Program-made: the position numbers and the translations under genes
DNA from: Diplolepis rosae
Lineage: Eukaryota > Arthropoda > Insecta > Hymenoptera > Diplolepididae
Length of the DNA: 64,000 bases
Assembly (NCBI GenBank): GCA_030998225.1
Contig: JAPYXD010000466.1
Coordinates: forward strand, 8,772,001-8,836,000
Direction: 5' to 3'
In this document: positions 57,955 through 64,000 of the stretch, in pieces
Layout: every line of letters starts with the position of its first letter
Numbering within the stretch: position 1 is the first letter of the stretch
Notes under the pieces: generated by a model
Told to the model about the DNA's origin: nothing
Databases searched by the model: none
What the model saw: only the letters and a program-made list of their open reading frames with translations

Positions 57955-58935
57955 ATATGTGCTTTATTATGCCCTAAAGTTCCAATTTAAAAAATGTATT
58001 ATTGTGGTACAATCTTGGGGTAAACTGATCTTATTGATTTAATTAGCTGTACTGGTTGTTCCATGGCCTTAATATCTGAAGAAAAAGTTGACCTCATCGA
58101 GTGCTACTTTTCTAGGGGCAAGATATATACTGGGGCGTGTAAGACTTTTCGAAACAAGTTCAAGATACATAGAGTGTACAGTGAAACTACTCTGAGAAGA
58201 TAATAATTTTGAGGTTACACTCGAACTTGGATTATTGAAACTTCACATAACAAGATTCGGTTCGGATGATTATGGACGCTTTAGGGTACGAGATAGAAAG
58301 GGGAGTTGTGTCGAAGATGATTGTATTATAGTGACACATTCAGCATTTGAAAGGTTTCTCTATGTTTTAGTTTTCACGCATGACTGACTGTCCTCGATTA
58401 TTGACACATCATACTAGAACCGTCTCAATAACTGAGGTTCGAATGTATATTCAAAAAAGGCCCCATTTCTGGGATACACTTATACCAATAAATAACTTTC
58501 CGAGCAGAACTTTTCTCATGCAAAGAGAAAGGGTTTAGTAAAGAATCACCATCTTATGCAAGATGGTGCGACCTTACATCGTACCCACAATGTTTTCGAA
58601 TCAATTTTCAAAGTATACGAACATCGTGTTATTGGACTAGAATACTCCAAATTTGTAAGTGGTGGTATGGAATGGTTTCTCTACACACCAAATCTCAATC
58701 CATGCGACTTCTTTCTTAAAGGTTTAATTAAGGACAGATGTTACGCTGATTAATCCAATGACCTAGAGAAACTCAAAGTGGTTATTCAGAAAGCGGTTCA
58801 CGATATTTCTGATACTGTAAGATAACGTGTATTTTACTGTTTCAAAAAAAGGTTTGATTACTGTGCCAATTGAGATGATGCTCATTTGGAAAACATATAT
58901 CATAAAGTGTTTTTCCCTAAACGAATTTTTAATAT
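57955..58935 (+). mobile_element. DUF4817-type DDE transposon remnant
   Basis: From about 58060: LISEEKVDLIECYFSRGKIY and TGACKTFRNKFKIHRVYSET, an HTH typical of this transposase group. Near 58556 MQDGATLHRTHNVFESIF carries the second Asp region, and EWFLYTPNLNPCDFFLKGLI the third. Long stretches between are out of frame. The 5' end is repeated inverted at 53625-53729. Confidence 0.7.
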
Positions 58936-60379
58936 TTTTAAAATCTTCATTTGTGAAATATATGAAAGTTTTAAAACCATGCAATTGTGTTCTTTGATAA
59001 AGTCTCAAACTTTCTACTATTCGACGATCATTCTATTTCTTTTTACTCATGTACCTTTTTAGAAATAAAAATTAATTAGTTTTTACACCTTTGCATTTGC
59101 TACTCTGTACTATTAAAAATAAAAAATTTAATTTTCCACCCAAAATATGCGAAAAAAATGTCAGAATGCAAAATTGTTTGCTGGAATTAGGTCTACGAAT
59201 GTTAATTTACACATTTTTTTATATTTCCTGTTTTATTTTTAAAAAATACTATTGGTAATACAAAATGATATTTTTTAATTAAAATATACGAGATGCGGAA
59301 AAAAATTGGGATAAAAAAGTTTAGCTAAACTACTGTAGTGAAATTTGAAATTTGCTTATTTCGACGTAATAACAAATTTTCATTCAATGTAGCAATTATA
59401 TATCTAAATTTACTCAAAAAGAATATATTTCATGGAAATTCTGATGCACCGGTGAAGAAATCTGAATTTGGGTTAGGCCAAGACATCCTGGTTCATTTTC
59501 TGAATGTCTGTAAGAACATACTCTTATTTTCGACCATACAATCCTTATGCGAACAAAATGATAGGTGCTTTACCAATTTGTGGACTACTTGTGATTTGAA
59601 AATTTATTACACGATATATCATTTATTATCAACAATGAGAAAGAACACAGATTGTACAATCTACATATTGATTCTTTAAATTTAAAACACTTGAATTTTT
59701 TCAAACCTCTTCTAACGAAAAAAAAGTGATCATAACGATGAATACAAAAGCATTAAATTATATTCATTATACATACTCGTATAAAAAGTTCTTACTACGT
59801 ATTCAACAGATGGATCGAAGATTTATCCAGTGGATGAAACGAAGATTTTAACTTATGTTTCACTGCTTTATACCTATAATTTACGATTTCTTCACTCGCG
59901 AACGAATCAAGCACAGCTTCTTTAAACTGTCTAACGGCTTGTTGAAACTTCCCAACTGTCTATTCAAATTAGGATTTATGGTATGTATTTAAGTTTACCA
60001 CTACATATGGGGTTTAGTAGTGGCATATATTAATTTTGGACAGCACAGCAGTCCAAAGGAATGAGTGGGTCGAAAAGGCTGAAAAGGAGGACGCCCTTCA
60101 CTCTCAATAGACCTTTTTAGGAGATGAACCCAGCAGAAACAGCATATCGAGGAGGTTTTGTAACATAAAATGAGCAAATTTTTAGGACGGGAAAGAATTA
60201 CCTCCCTAGAGCACGAAAGATATAAAAATTAAAAGCCCTCAGAAGGATCTCCGGCTATACCATGACCACCCCTTTGAGGCTTCCATTTGGTACACCATCG
60301 ATCCCCGGTGGTGTATTGGCTTTAAGTATTCGACGCCCTTTCTTTGGTTTCTTGAGGATGAAGAGCCTACAGCGGACTG
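58936..60379. other. trpl intron 1, distal part
   Basis: AT-rich. The 113-codon frame 59338-59679 has no known similarity. 60030-60370 is less AT-rich and looks transposon-derived (GGACGCCCTTCACTC, GACCACCCCTTTGAGG), but I cannot name it. Confidence 0.3.
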
Positions 60380-60595
60380 TGCAGGAACTCTAGACTACTT
60401 ATTTCGATCGATGCAGCACAGACTTTTAGAACAGTACTTTAATTCTTACGAAGAGGTCAAAAATTGGATCGATGAATAGTTAGCATCATATGATGAGCGG
60501 TGGTATTGAAACTGAATCTACCAGTTACCAGAAAGATAGGAAAAAGGCATAGCTAATTATAAGCAATATTTTGATTATTAAATTAATCCAGTTGT
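60380..60595 (+). mobile_element. Mariner C-terminal remnant
   Basis: Reads YLFRSMQHRLLEQYFNSYEE, VKNWIDE, ASYDERWY and YQLPER across stops: the last quarter of a mariner transposase, of the same subgroup as 61558-62470. Confidence 0.65.
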
Positions 60596-60917
60596 TTATT
60601 TAAATACAGGCATATTTTTATGAAACAAACAGTGGTCTGATATGAAATTACCTATTACAGTGCGTATGGTAGCAAACCGAAATGTAGTGCATGGGCTTTT
60701 GTGGCTGTGAAAAGTTGTGAACAAGTGTATTGTCGTGATGAGAAAGAATATATTTCATTGACAAATGAGGACGTTCAGAATTAAACTTTAATAATTTTGC
60801 CCTTTTTTACGTAGTGTTCTTGCACAAATATTCAAAAATTTATATTATTTTAAATTATTGAAATATAAAATACAGATTTCACGTATTAGTTACCTACTTT
60901 TTAATTTAATTCCCCAG

Positions 60918-61134
60918 TGCAAGAAAATTGATGTCAACTGTGTAGACAGCTTAGGTCGTGGCGCTTTGACCTTAGCAATCGAGGCAGAGAATTTGGAGAT
61001 GATAGAACTTCTTGTGGTGATGGGTGTTGAGACCAGAGATGCTCTTCTGCACGCTATCAACCAAGAATTTGTGGAGGCTGTTGAGCTACTCTTGGAACAC
61101 GAGGAACTACTTATCTATAATAAAATGCAAGAAA
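60918..61134 (+). CDS. trpl: TRPL-like channel, coding exon 2 (ankyrin repeats)
   Basis: Acceptor aattccccag|TGC at 60918, donor CAAGAAA|gtaagt at 61134; 217 bases, entering phase 0 and leaving phase 1. Reads [20 protein letters not shown] and on through [15 protein letters not shown], an ankyrin repeat pair conserved in TRPC channels. Intron 1 is 8.0 kb, holding a hAT element and other relics. Confidence 0.9.
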
Positions 61135-61427
61135 GTAAGTCACCTTGAATACATGGGGCATAATTCCTCAAGTGAACATACTTAAAACTTCGTAGTTTTT
61201 TATTTGGTGTAAAACTGGGACCAATACTCAGCTGCAGAAAATCTTTTCGATTGAATGAAAATTAAGAAATATAGAGAGGGGGAAGTTTTTGAAACTTGTA
61301 AAGATAGACCGTATTTTTAGTAATTACAAGCATTTTCTAATAGAATGAAAATCTTTTTGACCTAAGTGCTTTCAAATGGTTTTTTAACAACGAATCGAAT
61401 ACTTTTAAAAATCAAGAATGCTTTAGT
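61135..61427. other. trpl intron 2 start
   Basis: AT-rich, nothing recognised. Confidence 0.4.
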
Positions 61428-61548
61428 TTTTTTTCAAATTTCGACGCATTTATGTTTTAATTTTGTTTCAAATTCGGAAGTAGAAATTCTAAGCTCAAAT
61501 TTGAGACAAAATAAAAAGAAAATGTGTTGAAATTTGAAAAAAAAGTCA
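61428..61548. repeat. Imperfect hairpin
   Basis: TTTTTTTTCAAATTTCGACGCATTT and AATTTTGTTTCAAATT pair with AATTTGAGACAAAAT and AAATGTGTTGAAATTTGAAA. It directly precedes the mariner. Confidence 0.5.
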
Positions 61549-61557
61549 AATATATTA

Positions 61558-62470
61558 GGTGTACAACTTTTATTTCCCCGTTTTTCCCAAAATTTAAGGC
61601 TTTATTCTTAAAAAATTATTACCTATTTATGATTCAAAGTACTGTCCGTCGCAGCCACTACTTTTTCCCATCCTTGTGGCAATTGTCGGATACCATTTCG
61701 CAACAACGATACGCCTTTTGATCAACATCTGGAGAGTACGATGGGTGGGGCAAGACCTCCCATTTCAGCGTTGTCAAGTATGACTTGACTGGTTTTGCGA
61801 CATGAGGCCGAGCATTGTCATGCTGAAGGATAACTTTGTCGTGTCCCTCTTGGTACTGTGGCCGTTTCTCCTTCAATGCTTGGCGCAAGCGCATCAATTT
61901 CGTTTGATACCGATCCTCTGTGATGGTTTCACTTCATTTCAACAGCTCATAATACACCACATCGAGCTGGTCCCACCAAATGCAGAGCATAACCTTGGCA
62001 TCGTGAATATTCGGCCTGGCCGTCAACGTGGAGGCATTTTCAAGCATTCCCAATGATTTTCTGCGCTTGGGATTACCGCAGTGGAGCCATTTTTCGTCAC
62101 CGGTCACAATGCGATTTAAAAAACCCTTTCGATTCTGCCTTTGAAGCAGGTAATGTCTCCAATTCGGAATCTTTGAAAATTTTCTCTTTTCCACCGCCAT
62201 GCCGGTTCACGACATCAAAACCACTGCTAGTGAAGCATTGAAACTCACGCAGAAAATAAAAAGGTCGCAAATGGCAAGAATTTAGCTCGGAAACTGACAT
62301 CTTCGATCGAGAGTAAATTCATGATGCAAACACAAATTCACTAATGTGGTGCTGTCGTTATGTTGACAGATGTCCAAGCTTACTGTGTGATATTTTTGAA
62401 CCGCCTATTTCGACCAGCACTTCTTGCTGCAGCCATCTATCGCAAAACGGCGGAAGCAAAGTTGTACACA
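61558..62470 (-). mobile_element. Internally deleted mariner in trpl intron 2
   Basis: GGTGTACAACTTTTATTTCC at the left and GGAAGCAAAGTTGTACACA at the right, TA on both sides (61556-61557, 62471-62472). Minus strand reads MAVEKRKFSKIPNWRHYLLQ, RIVTGDEKWLHC (first catalytic site), WWDQLDVVYYELLK and ILQHDNARPHVAKP, then stops before the third catalytic residue (SPDVDQ). 913 bp instead of about 1.3 kb. Confidence 0.85.
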
Positions 62471-62599
62471 TAAAATAATATATTGAGGACATGTGATACT
62501 TGAGAAAAATAGCAAGTTCATGTGAACAATTTGGTCCAGTTTCTACATGATTGTATCAGAAACACATAAAATTTTCTTTTTAAAATTTGGAAAATAGTA

Positions 62600-62735
62600 A
62601 ATAAGATGAAAACCGACGTAGATATACTACTTTTGGTTTTGACAATGAACAAAAAATTTCGATATATTTTACTGAAATTGAACTGTTTTTCAATTTCGTA
62701 ACCACAAGTAGTCCACCTACATGTAGATACTATAG
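62600..62735. mobile_element. Diverged copy of the 16213-16344 MITE
   Basis: AAGATGAAAACCGACGTAGA with TATACTACTTTTGGTTTTGA, and CAAGTAGTCCACCTACATG on the other side, resemble the 16.2-kb MITE with many mismatches. Confidence 0.5.
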
Positions 62736-62972
62736 AATTATAAAGATCCTGGAAATTTCAGACCTTAATCTATATCGGTCTCTTCAAAAAGTCAACATAA
62801 CTAAAAATTGGAAAATAATTTTTTTCTTTGGATTGAATGAATCGATTTGTTTGAAAATTTAGTATGTTATGCAGGCGATAGAGAAGTTTTACGGACACCA
62901 TGGACCAATTCTGAGCTTAATAAATTGATGATCAAAAAAATTATTTTCACTTCTTCAATTTTTATTACGATA

Positions 62973-63993
62973 TTGGATCTATAACTTAATTCGTGCGTAT
63001 TTTTTTCAAAATTTGAACGTTTTTTAAAGAAAAACATGTACAATAGTATTATTCAAAGTATTGCCCATCTGAAGCTATGACTTTTTCCCATTTTTCTCGC
63101 AATTTGTGGACTCCATCCCAAAAGAACTTCGCCGGCTTGGCGGCCAAGAATGAATCAAGCCAATTTTTGATACCCTGTTCTCATGTGAACCGTATTCCAG
63201 CGAGGGCGTTCTGCATCGACCGGAACAAATAGCAACTTAGGGCCGAGCGTTGTCATGATGGAAAATTATTGCCTCGTGTCTGGTCCCATATTCCGGGCGT
63301 TTTTCGGCTATTGCTCTCTTCAAACGGATTAATTGTGTTCGGTAGCGTTCTCCATTGATGCTTTTACCAGGTTTTAGCAGCTCATAATACAGTACACCCT
63401 TCTGATCCTACTAAATACAGAGCATTACCTTCGCACCATGGATATTCGTCTTTGCCGTTGATTTGGCTGGTTGGCCGGGTTTCACATATGATTTTTTGCG
63501 CTTGGGGTTGTCGTAATGGATCCATTTTTCATCACCAGTAACAATCCGATGCAAAAATGACTTCTTTTTGTGGCGTTCCAGCAGCATTTCGGACATGCAA
63601 AACCGCCTTTCAACGTCTCTCGGCTTGAGTTCATATGGAACCCAATTTCCTTGCTTTTGAATGTATCCGGCTGCTTTTAAACGTTTTGTAATGGCTGCTT
63701 GAGTGACTCCCAAAGATTCTGCGGGCTCTTATTGTGTTTGGCACCAATTTTCATCGAGTAATGCTTCCAGTTCTTTATCTTCAAACTTTTTTGGCTGCCC
63801 AGGACGTTCTTCGTCTTCCAAGCCAAAATCACCACTTTTGAATCGTGCAAACCACTTTTGGCACGTTCGCTCAGCTAGAGCATGTTCACCATAAACTTCC
63901 ACCAAAATACGATGACTTTCGACAGCAGCTTTCTTCATATTAAAGTAATGAAGAATCTCTTAGTAAACCGCACGATTTAAGTTATAGATCCAA
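62973..63993 (-). mobile_element. Mariner element with both ends in the window
   Basis: TTGGATCTATAACTTAATTC at the left and its complement (GATTTAAGTTATAGATCCAA) at the right; TA at 62971-62972 and 63994-63995. 1021 bp, so some 250-300 bases short of full length. Confidence 0.85.
63040..63938 (-). pseudogene. Mariner transposase, nearly readable
   Basis: Minus strand starts MKKAAVESHRILVEVYGEHA and LAERTCQKWFARFKSGDFGL, breaks at about 63725, then gives VTQAAITKRLKAAGYIQKQG, WVPYELKPRDVERRF and the first catalytic site RIVTGDEKWIHYDN, ending near KVMLCI at 63415. Further downstream (lower coordinates) decayed pieces of the HDNARP and SPDLAP regions remain. The first about 20 residues of a typical protein appear to be missing. 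Confidence 0.8.
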
Positions 63994-64000
63994 TACTTTC

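Noticed and set aside
59338..59679. 113-codon frame in trpl intron 1
   Set aside because: No recognisable features; AT-rich intron chance frame most likely.
52709..61134. TRP or TRP-gamma in place of TRPL
   Set aside because: The [18 protein letters not shown] wording fits TRPL best from memory; not fully excluded without a search.

Overview
The window looks like nuclear DNA from an insect. It is AT-rich and intron-bearing, crowded with animal-type transposons (mariner, hAT, Ty3/gypsy, Penelope-like, an R1-like LINE, MITEs), and it carries the first exons of a TRPL-type TRPC channel gene. The density of mariner and hAT copies would suit a hymenopteran, but the order cannot be fixed from sequence alone. 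The window has few host genes; most of the rest is mobile elements and their remains.

Host genes. (1) Gene A, minus strand, 11628 to 1513. Five exons join in frame to a predicted 1003-residue secreted protein: signal peptide, Ser/Thr-rich N-terminal half, and a very long His/Lys/Asp/Glu-rich C-terminal half. (2) Gene B, minus strand, 50744 to 29607. Five exons join in frame to a predicted 261-residue secreted His-rich protein. Its last exons are clearly homologous to those of gene A (same 234-base exon, same intron phases), so A and B are tandem paralogues. The exon before the shared cassette is 83 bases in B and 1982 bases in A. A 35-base mini-exon at 48704-48738 fits gene B as a mutually exclusive alternative. 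(3) trpl-like gene, plus strand, exons at 52709-52903 and 60918-61134, running off the right edge. Gene B and trpl are divergent, with about 2 kb between their start codons.

Layout. 1-860: fragment of a tyrosine-recombinase-like element and a hairpin. 1513-11690: gene A; its 6.5-kb last intron holds a deletion-derivative transposon, a tRNA-like insertion, two mariners (one with a nested MITE) and a MITE. 11.7-19.2 kb: AT-rich, three MITE/hairpins and a 1.7-kb foldback with about 560-base arms. 19.2-25.1 kb: decayed THAP-domain gene, then a minus-strand Ty3/gypsy relic split by a Penelope-like insertion. 25.1-28.8 kb: a 1.15-kb near-perfect palindrome and two more inverted repeats, one with two tRNA-like sequences. 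29.6-50.8 kb: gene B, whose introns hold a hAT MITE, mariner relics, an R1-like LINE sitting in an (ATT)n tract, a tyrosine-recombinase-like relic, a long-TIR DDE element, mariner relics, paired short-TIR elements and a gag relic. 52.7-64 kb: trpl; intron 1 carries a 4.1-kb hAT element with intact ends, intron 2 carries two mariners.

Nothing suggests a bacterial-style operon, CRISPR or prophage. The most unusual host feature is the A/B pair, where one exon position has grown from 27 to about 660 codons while flanking splice phases stayed fixed. The mobile-element boundaries are unusually readable: several have exact target-site duplications that I traced base by base.
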